This document shows positions 16,913 through 25,131 of a stretch of DNA of 28,766 nucleotides, one piece after another (positions within the stretch are counted from its first letter, which is position 1; the number at the start of each line of letters is the position of its first letter). Source of the DNA: JAYRWN01 sp041917975 (lineage in GTDB: Bacteria; Bacteroidota; Bacteroidia; Chitinophagales; Saprospiraceae); the NCBI GenBank assembly GCA_041917975.1, contig JAYRWN010000146.1:1-28766 (forward strand), given 5' to 3'. The notes below the pieces were generated by a model, which was not told where the DNA came from, searched no databases, and worked only from the letters and a program-made list of their open reading frames with translations. The translations under genes were made by a program, and so were the position numbers.

Positions 16913-18157
16913 TTACGCGGCCTGGAGCTTGTGCAATTTTGAACCGCGAAGTTTGCTTTCGGCGTAGATTTTATCTACCACCAGTGCGGTAATATTTTTT
17001 GCGGATGGCAGCTCATACATGGCATCAGTCATGACGGCTTCGCAGATGGAGCGCAGACCCCGGGCGCCAAGTTTAAAATCCAGGGCTTTTTCAGCGATAA
17101 ATTCCAGCGCATCGTCCGTGAAGCTGAGGTCTATACCCTCCAGTTCGAACAATTTTTTGTATTGTTTGACGATCGAGTTTTTTGGCTCGGTGAGAATACT
17201 CATTAAAGTGGCTTTATCCAGGGGTTCCAGGAACGTCAAAACCGGCAGGCGGCCTACCAGCTCGGGGATCAGTCCATAATTTTTTATATCCTGATGCGTA
17301 ACGTATTGGAGCATATTCTCACGGTCCACATGGAATTTTACATCGTTACCATAACCAATGACCTGGGTGTTGAGCCGGCGGGCGATGACTTTTTCTAATC
17401 CGTCAAATGCTCCACCGCAGATAAATAAAATGTTTTGGGTATTGACGGCGACCATCTTTTGTTCCGGATGCTTACGGCCTCCCTGCGGAGGGACGTTTAC
17501 TTCGGTGCCCTCCAACATTTTTAGCAAAGCTTGTTGTACACCTTCTCCACTTACATCGCGCGTGATGGAGGGGTTATCACTCTTACGGCTGATTTTATCA
17601 ATTTCATCGATGTATACAATACCTTTCTCAGCGGCCTCCACATCATAATTGCAAGCTTGTAATAAACGACTCAGCATGCTTTCTACGTCTTCCCCTACAT
17701 AACCTGCTTCGGTAAAAACGGTAGCATCCACAATGGCAAATGGAACCTTTAGGAATTTAGCAATGGTTCGGGCTAACAACGTTTTACCGGTACCAGTATG
17801 ACCCACAAAGAGGATGTTGGATTTTTCAATTTCTACATCTTCACCCAACGAGTTCTGCTTCAACCGTTTGTAATGATTGTAGACCGCGACTGAGAGGTAC
17901 TTTTTGGCGTCGGTTTGTCCGATAACATATTGATCAAGGTGCTCTTTGATTTGTTTAGGCGTGGTGCGGTCAGGGAGATTGTATTTAGCCTGGCCCTTTA
18001 TTTTACCGGAAGTTAGTTCTTCTTCAATGATGTCTTTGGCTTGATCGACGCATAATTCACAGATGTGCCCATCAATCCCAGCAATAAGGATAAGCACTTC
18101 ATTTTTATCACGCCCACAAAAAGAACACCGGTAATTTTCTGTATTTCCTCCCTTCAT
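16913..18157 (-). CDS. clpX: ATP-dependent Clp protease ATP-binding subunit ClpX
   Basis: 414 residues, a AAA+ unfoldase that feeds substrates to ClpP. The N-terminal zinc-binding domain has Cys11, Cys14, Cys33 and Cys36. Walker A is GHTGTGKT (119-126), the pore-1 loop GYVGE (152-156), Walker B VYIDEID (181-187), the RDVSGEGVQQALL pore/sensor block 200-212, and sensor 2 GARGLRS (364-370). The ClpP-docking loop reads VIGYG at 267-271, with Tyr where E. coli has Phe in IGF. The sequence ends shortly after the C-terminal small domain. It starts 11 bases after the clpP stop, so it is co-transcribed with tig and clpP. Confidence 0.97.
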   Translation of the reverse strand: MKGGNTENYRCSFCGRDKNEVLILIAGIDGHICELCVDQAKDIIEEELTSGKIKGQAKYNLPDRTTPKQIKEHLDQYVIGQTDAKKYLSVAVYNHYKRLKQNSLGEDVEIEKSNILFVGHTGTGKTLLARTIAKFLKVPFAIVDATVFTEAGYVGEDVESMLSRLLQACNYDVEAAEKGIVYIDEIDKISRKSDNPSITRDVSGEGVQQALLKMLEGTEVNVPPQGGRKHPEQKMVAVNTQNILFICGGAFDGLEKVIARRLNTQVIGYGNDVKFHVDRENMLQYVTHQDIKNYGLIPELVGRLPVLTFLEPLDKATLMSILTEPKNSIVKQYKKLFELEGIDLSFTDDALEFIAEKALDFKLGARGLRSICEAVMTDAMYELPSAKNITALVVDKIYAESKLRGSKLHKLQAA

Positions 18158-18168
18158 GCTCTGATTTT

Positions 18169-18858
18169 TTATTTACGACTACCGCGTAATAATACTTCGT
18201 CTACCAAACCGTAACTTTTAGCCTCTTCGGCAGTCATCCAATTATCCCGATCACAATCTTCCTCTATTTTTTTATATTCTTGACCGGTGTGATGGGCTAA
18301 CACATCGTACAATTCTTTGCGCATAGCTTTGATGAGCTGATACGAAATCTCCATGTCCGAAAATTGGCCCTGCATGCCACCCGAGGGTTGATGGATCATC
18401 ACCCGGGCATGGGTAAGGCAGCTGCGTTTCCCTTTAGTTCCTGCTGCCAGCATAATGGCGCCCATCGAGGCAGCCAGGCCTGTGCAAATAGTAGTAACAT
18501 CCGGGGTGATGTATTGCATTGTATCGTAGATACCCATACCGGAGATCACCGAACCACCCGGACTGTTGATAAACATTTGCACATCCCGTTTATTGTCTGT
18601 AGACTCGAGAAACAATAATTGTGCCTGGACTACATTGGCCACATAATCGTTAATAGGTACACCCAGGAAGATGATCCGGTCCATCATTAAACGCGAAAAA
18701 ACGTCCATGCCCACCACATTGAGCTGACGTTCTTCGATGACCTGAGGTGTAAAGTCCGTAATGTCCGGAATGGAGGAGGTCATATATTTTTCCAGATGCA
18801 TGGAGCTCATACCCAAGTGTCTGGTCGCGTAACGTTTAAATTCATCTTGTGAAAACAT
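18169..18858 (-). CDS. clpP: ATP-dependent Clp protease proteolytic subunit ClpP
   Basis: 229 residues, slightly longer than E. coli ClpP because of an N-terminal extension of about 30 residues before the conserved core; such extensions are usual in Bacteroidota. It forms the barrel-shaped serine protease that partners ClpX. Catalytic triad: Ser131 in GLAASMGAIML, His156 in MIHQPSGG and Asp205 in DRDNWMTA, with spacing (25 and 49 residues) identical to E. coli Ser97-His122-Asp171. INSPGGSV (97-104) is the oxyanion/substrate strand. It is preceded by tig (58 bases) and followed by clpX (11 bases). Confidence 0.97.
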   Translation of the reverse strand: MFSQDEFKRYATRHLGMSSMHLEKYMTSSIPDITDFTPQVIEERQLNVVGMDVFSRLMMDRIIFLGVPINDYVANVVQAQLLFLESTDNKRDVQMFINSPGGSVISGMGIYDTMQYITPDVTTICTGLAASMGAIMLAAGTKGKRSCLTHARVMIHQPSGGMQGQFSDMEISYQLIKAMRKELYDVLAHHTGQEYKKIEEDCDRDNWMTAEEAKSYGLVDEVLLRGSRK

Positions 18859-18916
18859 AGGTTATTTTTTTTCTCTTGTATTTAACAATAGTATGGCCTA
18901 ATTGGTTACAGGCATG

Positions 18917-20347
18917 TTAATCTTCTTTGGATTCTTCTACTTCGACTTGCACATCTTCTATTTGGCTCATATCATTGATTTGCGGCGTAACAGTTCTGCG
19001 CGCTTCTTCCATCAGTTCATCGAATTTATCGCGGCTGACGTAGTTCTCCGCTACCGTTACCTCTGACTTGATGGCATCAAAAAGTTTGTCGGTCAAGGCT
19101 TCATCATGGGCCCGCGATACTTGTTCCTGATCTTCCATCAGCCGCTCTACCACCCGCCACAGATAATCTGGAGGGGTATTAGTACCCATGTATCTGAAAA
19201 CTTGTTGCAATAAATTCATGCGGATATCCTTTTCCGTGACCTCAACCTCTTTGGTTTTGACGATATGATCGCGAACAAGAGTCCAATGCAGGTTTTTTTG
19301 GAATGTGGGAAAATCCTGCAAGGTTTTTTCACTGTTTTCTTTGGTAGCCAGCCACTTCTTTAAGAATTCTTCCGGAAGTTGCAGGTCATTTTTTTCCAGC
19401 AGTTGATCCTGGAATTCACGGAATAAAAGGGCTTCGGATGACTTTAACGTAGCTCCGGCAATCATTTTTTTCACCTCACCCTCGAATTCTTCCATCGTGT
19501 TTACCACCGTGTTTTCCCCTAATACCTTTTTAAACAAATCCTGGGTTAATTCTGCCGGTTTCAGGGATTTTATTTTAACCACCTTCATCCGGAACAAGGG
19601 TGTGATAACTTTTGTCTCGTTCTGATCCAGATTAAGCAAGTATTTTTTGACATAATCTTCGGTGCGGTTTAACTCTAATTGAAAGATATCCGCATCGAAA
19701 GTATATCCGCTGATTTTGCCTAACAAATCCTGTTTTAGGTCTTCTTGGAGGTCTTTCATGGAAGACACAAAATACGTCTCATGCCCTGCGGGTTTTATCT
19801 CGCCGTCAGTCAACTCTTTGGCCTCAATTTCCAAAGTATCTTCAGCGCCAATGGCCTCCTCTGATTCTACCAAGGTGCCTTGGTTGCGTTGCATTTTTTC
19901 TATGGCTTCAGTAACTTCTTGCGGGGTGACCTCTATTAAATGCATGGTATAGACATCCTCTTTGGTCAGACCCTTTAGGTCTAATTTAGGGGCATAACCC
20001 AGTTCGAAGTGGTATTCCTGATCGGTTAATTGAAAGGGGTCAATGCTGTTGATGGGCTGTTCCTCAGTGACTAAAAGCGGTTGCCCCAGGACGTGCAGGT
20101 TATTTTCTTTAATAAAATCCTGCATGCCCTTTTCCAGGTTTTTTTCAACGACTTCAGCTAGCAGAGCTTTGCCGACGAGTTTTTTTACATAATCACCGGG
20201 AGCCTTGCCTTTCCGGAATCCCCGCAGATTAGCTTTTTGACGGTATTTACGTAGTTCATCTTCAAACTGAATTGCAAAATCACTGGTAGGTATTTTAAGG
20301 ACAATTTTCTCATGTTGAGGTCCAAGTGCTGTACGAATGATTTCCAT
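18917..20347 (-). CDS. tig: Trigger factor, with degenerate PPIase domain
   Basis: 476 residues, a ribosome-bound chaperone for nascent chains. The N-terminal domain carries the ribosome-docking signature GFRKGKAP (43-50). A middle region of about residues 150-255 occupies the place of the FKBP-type prolyl isomerase domain but lacks the usual MIPGFEDG-like active-site loop, so isomerase activity is doubtful. The long helical C-terminal chaperone domain follows and ends in an acidic tail (VQVEVEESKED). Sequence divergence of this kind is common in Bacteroidota. It is first in a tig-clpP-clpX unit, the same order as in E. coli, so synthesis, folding and degradation factors are co-expressed. Confidence 0.94.
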   Translation of the reverse strand: MEIIRTALGPQHEKIVLKIPTSDFAIQFEDELRKYRQKANLRGFRKGKAPGDYVKKLVGKALLAEVVEKNLEKGMQDFIKENNLHVLGQPLLVTEEQPINSIDPFQLTDQEYHFELGYAPKLDLKGLTKEDVYTMHLIEVTPQEVTEAIEKMQRNQGTLVESEEAIGAEDTLEIEAKELTDGEIKPAGHETYFVSSMKDLQEDLKQDLLGKISGYTFDADIFQLELNRTEDYVKKYLLNLDQNETKVITPLFRMKVVKIKSLKPAELTQDLFKKVLGENTVVNTMEEFEGEVKKMIAGATLKSSEALLFREFQDQLLEKNDLQLPEEFLKKWLATKENSEKTLQDFPTFQKNLHWTLVRDHIVKTKEVEVTEKDIRMNLLQQVFRYMGTNTPPDYLWRVVERLMEDQEQVSRAHDEALTDKLFDAIKSEVTVAENYVSRDKFDELMEEARRTVTPQINDMSQIEDVQVEVEESKED

Positions 20348-20395
20348 TGATGATCAATAATTTAAATAAAATAAGACCTATTTTAAAATGAAGTG

Positions 20396-20425
20396 CGAAG
20401 ATACCATTTGTTGCCATATTGGCAA
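20396..20425 (-). promoter_or_regulatory. Candidate promoter of tig-clpP-clpX with overlapping palindrome
   Basis: On the minus strand TTG (20425-20423), a 19-base spacer and TATCTTCG (20403-20396) match the Bacteroidota -33/-7 layout with one mismatch in the -7 box. A perfect inverted repeat TTGCCA-N3-TGGCAA (20411-20425) covers the -33 element and half of the spacer, the position of a repressor operator. The -7 box is about 50 bases from the tig ATG. Confidence 0.5.
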
Positions 20426-20477
20426 GAGGGTCAATCCCGCCAAATAGTGAATTTCTTTGTTTTAATCATATCATCCT

Positions 20478-20514
20478 GTAAAACAAATGCCTTCACAGCC
20501 ATGAAGTGTGAGGC
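20478..20514 (-). terminator. Likely terminator after tRNA-Leu
   Basis: On the minus strand GCCTCACA (20514-20507) pairs with TGTGAAGGC (20497-20489) through eight pairs with one bulge, and a T-rich stretch (ATTTGTTTTA) follows. It starts 7 bases after the tRNA 3' end. The T-run is interrupted, so the call is moderate. Confidence 0.5.
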
Positions 20515-20520
20515 TTTAAG

Positions 20521-20602
20521 TGCGGGTAGAGGGACTCGAACCCCCACGCCTTGCAGCACTAGATCCTAAGTCTAGCGCGTCTACCAATTTCGCCATACCC
20601 GC
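20521..20602 (-). tRNA. tRNA-Leu (anticodon UAG)
   Basis: 82 bases fold as a class II tRNA. The acceptor stem is GCGGGTA/TACCCGC with discriminator A. The D-arm contains AATTGGTAGACGC, as in leucine tRNAs. The anticodon stem CTAGA/TCTAG encloses the loop CTTAGGA with anticodon TAG (reading CUN). A variable arm (TGCTGCAAGGCG region) follows, then the T-arm with GGTTCGAGTCC. CCA is not encoded. A canonical -7 box lies just upstream and a probable terminator just downstream, so it is a single-gene unit. Confidence 0.95.
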
Positions 20603-20617
20603 TCGTCTCCGGGTGGG

Positions 20618-20625
20618 CAAAGGTA
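20618..20625 (-). promoter_or_regulatory. -7 promoter box of tRNA-Leu
   Basis: TACCTTTG on the minus strand is an exact TAnnTTTG match, 15 bases before the mature tRNA 5' end, the expected position for a short leader. The -33 region is AT-rich without a clear TTG. Confidence 0.6.
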
Positions 20626-20857
20626 AAATAATTTTGAAAAATAATCTGCTCCCCGTTAAAAAAGGATTCTTCTAAAACACTTCCAGGTTGCAGGACCGCA
20701 AAAATTAATTCAATACACGATTCCGCCTTCAAATTTCCGGGTTGGTTTGTACAAATGAAGGTAAAATACGCGTATAGACCCTCTTTGAGCCTTGAACCTG
20801 TGCAAGCTGAGCTTCTGTCCTGGAACAACAAGAGCCGTTAGTACGTTATCTTTTTAT
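20626..20857. other. Intergenic stretch between tRNA-Leu and relA/spoT, no gene seen
   Basis: About 230 bases between the divergent tRNA and relA/spoT. The minus-strand open frame here runs through the tRNA itself and has no recognisable protein features. I see no structured RNA. Confidence 0.4.
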
Positions 20858-20865
20858 TATCTTTA
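20858..20865 (+). promoter_or_regulatory. Candidate -7 box for relA/spoT
   Basis: TATCTTTA, one base from TAnnTTTG, 21 bases before the ATG. No -33 TTG at standard spacing. Confidence 0.35.
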
Positions 20866-20886
20866 GCATTCTGTTTTTACGGAAAT

Positions 20887-23100
20887 ATGACTACAGAAAT
20901 TCTTAATGATTCTGACAAACTGCTCATTCAGCGGGCCTATAGGCGTCTTTTGCGCTCCCTGGATCGTAAAGCTGTGGAAGAAGATTTACGTAACATCCGG
21001 CTGGCTTATGAAATGGCTGTGGAAGCCCATAGCAAACAACGCCGCAAATCCGGAGAGCCTTATATTTTGCACCCCATTGAAGTAGCCCGCATCTGCGTGG
21101 AAGAAATAGGGCTCGGGCCTACCGCTGTCATTTGTGCCTTACTGCATGATGTGGTTGAGGATACCGAGGTGACCATCGCGGATGTGCGTGAAAAATTTGG
21201 CGACAAGATCACCATGATCGTGGATGGATTGACCAAGTTGGATGGTCTGTACAATAATGTAGAAAGTGTCCAAGCCGAAAATTTTAAAAAAGTTATCTCT
21301 ACCCTGGTTCAGGATGTGAGGGTGATCCTCATAAAAATGGCTGACCGCCTGCACAACCTGCGTACCATCGACTCCATGCCCCGGCACAAACAGCTAAAAA
21401 TAGCTGCCGAAACGGCTTACATTTATGGTCCATTGGCGCACCGTTTAGGCCTCTATAATATCCGTACAGAGTTTCAGGATATTTGTCTGAAAATTACCGA
21501 GCCGGAGACGTATAAGGAACTGTCCGAACATCTGCGCGATACCCAACGTGAACGCGATAGATATATCCGCGAATTTATTCGTCCGCTGAAAGAAGCCCTG
21601 GATGCCCTTAACATACCTTATCGTATCAACGGTCGGCCTAAATCCATTTCTTCCGTTCACAATAAGATGAAATCCAAACGTGTTGCGTTTGATGAAATCT
21701 ATGATTTGTATGCCGTGCGCATTATCCTGGAGGTACCGGTAGAGAAAGAAAAAGCGAGTTGCTGGCAGGTGTATTCTATCGTCACCGATGTACATACCCC
21801 TATTCCCGAACGGCTTAAGGATTGGATCACTACCCCTAAATCCAATGGTTATGAATCGTTGCATACTACGGTCATTGGCCCCAAAGGGCGGTTCGTGGAA
21901 GTACAGATTCGTTCTGAACGGATGGACGAAATCGCTGAACGAGGGTATGCCGCCCACTGGAAATATAAAGGCATCAATAAAGTCCACGACCTGTATGAAA
22001 ATTGGTTGGACAACATCCGTGATATCCTGGAAAGCCCCCATGCTGATGCTGTGGAGTTTATTTCTGACTTCAAGACCAATTTATTTAACGAAGAAGTTTA
22101 TGTCTATACGCCAAGCGGCGAGATGAAGATATTGCCCAAAGGAGCTTCTGCTCTGGATTTTGCTTTTAACATCCACTCTGATCTGGGCTCACGGTGTGTC
22201 TCCATTAAAGTGAACAACAAATTGGTTCCTATGGGTTATAAACTCAATAATGGGGACCAGATCCAGGTCATTACCTCTAAAAATCAGAAACCTAACGAAG
22301 ACTGGCTGAAGCTGGTCATCACCGGAAAAGCCAAAGCCAAAATACGCCAGGCATTGAAAGACGAACGTAAAAAACGTGGCGAATATGGCAAAGAGGTGCT
22401 GGAACGCAAGCTGAATAATCTTAAGGTAGATCTGGATGAGAATGTGGATATGCTGGTCAAACACCTGGGCTTCAAGTCCCGGCTTGATCTGTATTATGCC
22501 ATATCACTGGAAGATGTGGATTTAAACGTGTTAAAAACCTTTGAAATAGAAGGAACCCGCTTAATCCAGAAAAAGGCCCCGGTTGATAAACCCGAACAAG
22601 CCGCCCCCCCGCTTCCGTCAACGCCGGTGTTGCGCGAAAACCGGGGTCAACCGCGATTATTAATTAACGGGGAGCCGGCCGAGCAATATGATTTTAAATT
22701 TGCCAATTGCTGTCAGCCGGTCATGGGTGATAATATTTTTGCGTTCACCTCCACTTCAGAAGGGTACAAAATACACCGGGCTTCCTGCCCCAATGCCACC
22801 AACCTTTTGGCCAATTATGGCTACCGGGTGATGAAAGCGGAGTGGGTGTACAGCAGTGATTCGTCCTTTGTAGTGGATTTGATCATCACCGGCATTGATT
22901 CCGGACCTGGGGTTATTCAGCGCCTGAGTGATACCATCAGCACCACTTTGGGACTCAACATCCGCTCATTCAGTATAGAAGGTAAAGAAGGATTTTTCGA
23001 AGGCAAGGTCAGTGTAGTCGTGCACAACACCGATATGGTGAGCCTTACCATTCGCACCTTAAAAAATTTAGAAGGGATATCCAGTGTAGTGCGGGTATAA
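20887..23100 (+). CDS. Bifunctional (p)ppGpp synthetase/hydrolase, RelA/SpoT family
   Basis: 737 residues with the full long-RSH layout. The HD hydrolase domain is intact: His62, LLHDVVEDT (His87-Asp88) and Asp152 in KMADRLHNLRT. The synthetase domain follows, with the G-loop region RINGRPKSISSVHNKM (246-261), DLYAVRII (273-280) and EVQIRSERMDEIAE (from 338), the EVQIR form being that of bifunctional enzymes. A TGS domain (YVYTPSGEMKILPKGASALD) lies near 400-460, a Cys-containing zinc-finger-like region has FANCCQPVMGD and HRASCPN, and the C-terminal ACT domain covers about the last 75 residues. Both active sites look functional, so it should both make and degrade the stringent-response alarmone. 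It is followed 26 bases later by a fur-family gene. Confidence 0.96.
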   Translation: MTTEILNDSDKLLIQRAYRRLLRSLDRKAVEEDLRNIRLAYEMAVEAHSKQRRKSGEPYILHPIEVARICVEEIGLGPTAVICALLHDVVEDTEVTIADVREKFGDKITMIVDGLTKLDGLYNNVESVQAENFKKVISTLVQDVRVILIKMADRLHNLRTIDSMPRHKQLKIAAETAYIYGPLAHRLGLYNIRTEFQDICLKITEPETYKELSEHLRDTQRERDRYIREFIRPLKEALDALNIPYRINGRPKSISSVHNKMKSKRVAFDEIYDLYAVRIILEVPVEKEKASCWQVYSIVTDVHTPIPERLKDWITTPKSNGYESLHTTVIGPKGRFVEVQIRSERMDEIAERGYAAHWKYKGINKVHDLYENWLDNIRDILESPHADAVEFISDFKTNLFNEEVYVYTPSGEMKILPKGASALDFAFNIHSDLGSRCVSIKVNNKLVPMGYKLNNGDQIQVITSKNQKPNEDWLKLVITGKAKAKIRQALKDERKKRGEYGKEVLERKLNNLKVDLDENVDMLVKHLGFKSRLDLYYAISLEDVDLNVLKTFEIEGTRLIQKKAPVDKPEQAAPPLPSTPVLRENRGQPRLLINGEPAEQYDFKFANCCQPVMGDNIFAFTSTSEGYKIHRASCPNATNLLANYGYRVMKAEWVYSSDSSFVVDLIITGIDSGPGVIQRLSDTISTTLGLNIRSFSIEGKEGFFEGKVSVVVHNTDMVSLTIRTLKNLEGISSVVRV

Positions 23101-23126
23101 CTTTAGCAGTTAAAAATCAATCAACT

Positions 23127-23630
23127 ATGGACAATCCGGTAAACATAGAGGAAATCATCAAGGAAGTACGTACCATTTTTTCCACGCATCTGGAAGCAAA
23201 TGGCTTGCGTAAAACCCCTGAGCGTTATGCTATCCTGGAAGAAATTTACCGGCGGACCGACCATTTTGATGCGGAAGCATTGTACATCCATATGAAGAAC
23301 CAAAATTACCGGGTGAGCCGGGCTACCGTGTACAATACCCTCGAGCTCCTGGTCATTTGCGATTTGGTTAAAAAACACCACTTTGGTAAAAACCTAACTC
23401 AATACGAAAAAGCGTATGGCTCACGTCAGCATGATCACCTGATCTGTGTAGACTGTGGTAAAGTGCTGGAATTTTGTGACCCCCGCGTCCAGCAGATTAA
23501 AGACATGATGGGTGATATTCTGCATTTTTCCGTCACGCATCATTCCCTTAATTTATACGGGCGTTGTGATGGGGCTTGTGAGAAAAGCAAACAAAAGCAA
23601 CGCGCTTTAGCTGAGGTTGAAGATAAATAA
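23127..23630 (+). CDS. Fur-family metal-dependent transcriptional regulator
   Basis: 167 residues. The N-terminal winged helix (about 20-90) contains the conserved GLRKTPERYAIL and the recognition region VSRATVYNTLELL. The C-terminal dimerisation domain has the HDHLICVDCGKVLEF block and two CxxC-like pairs, Cys107/Cys110 and Cys147/Cys151, for structural zinc, plus His102-Asp103-His104 for the regulatory site. Sequence alone does not separate Fur, Zur and PerR; iron (Fur) or peroxide (PerR) sensing are the main options. It lies between relA/spoT and purA with short gaps (26 and 34 bases), suggesting a three-gene transcript. Confidence 0.92.
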   Translation: MDNPVNIEEIIKEVRTIFSTHLEANGLRKTPERYAILEEIYRRTDHFDAEALYIHMKNQNYRVSRATVYNTLELLVICDLVKKHHFGKNLTQYEKAYGSRQHDHLICVDCGKVLEFCDPRVQQIKDMMGDILHFSVTHHSLNLYGRCDGACEKSKQKQRALAEVEDK

Positions 23631-23664
23631 GTGTATTATTGCACTCGTTTTGTAATCCAATATA

Positions 23665-24933
23665 ATGAAGATTGACGCCATCATAGGCCTGCAGTGGGGA
23701 GACGAGGGCAAAGGTAAAATTGTGGACTTCCTGGCCCCCCAATATGATTTGGTGTGCCGGTTCCAGGGGGGACCTAATGCCGGACATACCCTGAAAATCA
23801 ATGGCCAGAAATTTGTTCTGCATACCATCCCTTCCGGTATCTTTCATGATCACCTCATCAACATCATCGGTAATGGCGTCGTAGTGGATCCAATTACCTT
23901 AGAGCGAGAATTATTAAAACTGCACGACCTGGGGATCGATTATCAGCAGCGCCTATGGGTTGCTCGCAAGGCCCACCTGATATTGCCTACGCATCGTCTG
24001 TTAGATGCTGCATCTGAAGCTTTTAAAGGGGTGGCCAAAATCGGCTCTACCTTGCGCGGTATCGGACCGACCTATATGGATAAGACCGGTCGCAATGGCT
24101 TGCGTGTCGGAGACCTGGACTTACCGGGATTTATGAACAAATACCAGGCCCTGAAAGAAAAACACCTGGGATTATTAAAATTGTATCCGGAGGTGGCTTT
24201 CGATTTGGCCGGTGAAGAAGATAAATGGTTTAAAAGCCTTTTGACCTTGAAAGGGTTGACTGACGTTGATACAGAATATGTTGTCTACGAATCCCTAGCC
24301 GCAGGCAAACGCCTGCTGGCCGAAGGCGCTCAGGGCAGTATGCTCGATGTAGATTTTGGCACCTACCCTTACGTCACCTCCTCCAACACCATTTCCTCCG
24401 GCATTTGTAACGGACTGGGAGTGGCTCCGAAGCATATCGGCCGCATCATCGGCATTGCCAAGGCCTATTGTACGCGTGTAGGCAGCGGGCCTTTTCCCAC
24501 CGAATTATTGGATGAAGAAGGCGAAAAATTACGGCAGGCCGGTGCAGAGTTTGGTTCCACCACGGGCCGTCCGCGGCGTTGCGGTTGGATAGATTTACCC
24601 CAGCTCAAATATTCTATCATGCTCAATGGGGTAGATACCATTGCGCTGACTAAAATAGACGTGCTCGATCATTTTGAAAATATTAAGGCTGCCACAGCCT
24701 ATCAGCTACGTGATGGCCAGCTCACCACCCAGGTGCCTTTTAGCCTGGAGGAAGACATCACGCCCATCTGGGAAACGCTTCCCGGCTGGCATAGTGACAT
24801 CTCCGGGTGTCGCCATAAGCGAGATTTTCCCGAGCCAATGCAACGGTATTTAACCTTTTTAGAACAACACCTGCAGACGCCGATTGATTATGTGTCCACC
24901 GGACCGGAACGCGAAAAATTAATTGTCGATTAA
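23665..24933 (+). CDS. purA: Adenylosuccinate synthetase
   Basis: 422 residues. It joins aspartate to IMP using GTP, the first committed step to AMP. The P-loop-like GDEGKGK at 12-18 (catalytic Asp13) and GGPNAGHT (His41) are intact. IGSTLRGIGPTYMDK, AEGAQGSMLDVDFGTYPYVTSSN and SGPFPTEL match the IMP- and GTP-binding segments, and GSTTGRPRRCGW is the IMP loop with its arginines. Complete and without oddities. The association with relA/spoT is interesting in that (p)ppGpp is a known inhibitor of PurA in other bacteria, but regulation here is not visible. Confidence 0.97.
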   Translation: MKIDAIIGLQWGDEGKGKIVDFLAPQYDLVCRFQGGPNAGHTLKINGQKFVLHTIPSGIFHDHLINIIGNGVVVDPITLERELLKLHDLGIDYQQRLWVARKAHLILPTHRLLDAASEAFKGVAKIGSTLRGIGPTYMDKTGRNGLRVGDLDLPGFMNKYQALKEKHLGLLKLYPEVAFDLAGEEDKWFKSLLTLKGLTDVDTEYVVYESLAAGKRLLAEGAQGSMLDVDFGTYPYVTSSNTISSGICNGLGVAPKHIGRIIGIAKAYCTRVGSGPFPTELLDEEGEKLRQAGAEFGSTTGRPRRCGWIDLPQLKYSIMLNGVDTIALTKIDVLDHFENIKAATAYQLRDGQLTTQVPFSLEEDITPIWETLPGWHSDISGCRHKRDFPEPMQRYLTFLEQHLQTPIDYVSTGPEREKLIVD

Positions 24934-25041
24934 AAATTACATTTTTCAGATTTGTTTTTGGCAGTCATATTCAATTGGGTTTGACCATACCTAATATAAG
25001 CGTTTGCGAAATAGGGATGATCAAGAACTGACAGATTTTTT

Positions 25042-25049
25042 TATCTTGC
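25042..25049 (+). promoter_or_regulatory. Candidate -7 box for the ATP-grasp/alpha-E/transglutaminase operon
   Basis: TATCTTGC after a T-run, 90 bases before the ATG at 25132. It matches the shortened box form seen before fabH. No -33 TTG at 19 bases. Confidence 0.35.
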
Positions 25050-25131
25050 AGAGTCCTTACTGTGAATTAGCCTTTAATTGAGATCGACCGGGTAGTAATC
25101 ACCGGTAATTATTTATTTAGTGTGCAGATAT

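Noticed and set aside
20559..20831. Minus-strand open frame of 90 codons upstream of relA/spoT
   Set aside because: Its C-terminal end is a translation of the tRNA-Leu gene, it lacks any protein-family pattern, and it covers the tRNA promoter.
21445..22041. Long minus-strand frame (198 codons) inside relA/spoT
   Set aside because: It lies opposite the strongly conserved synthetase domain and has no family features; a shadow of the coding strand.
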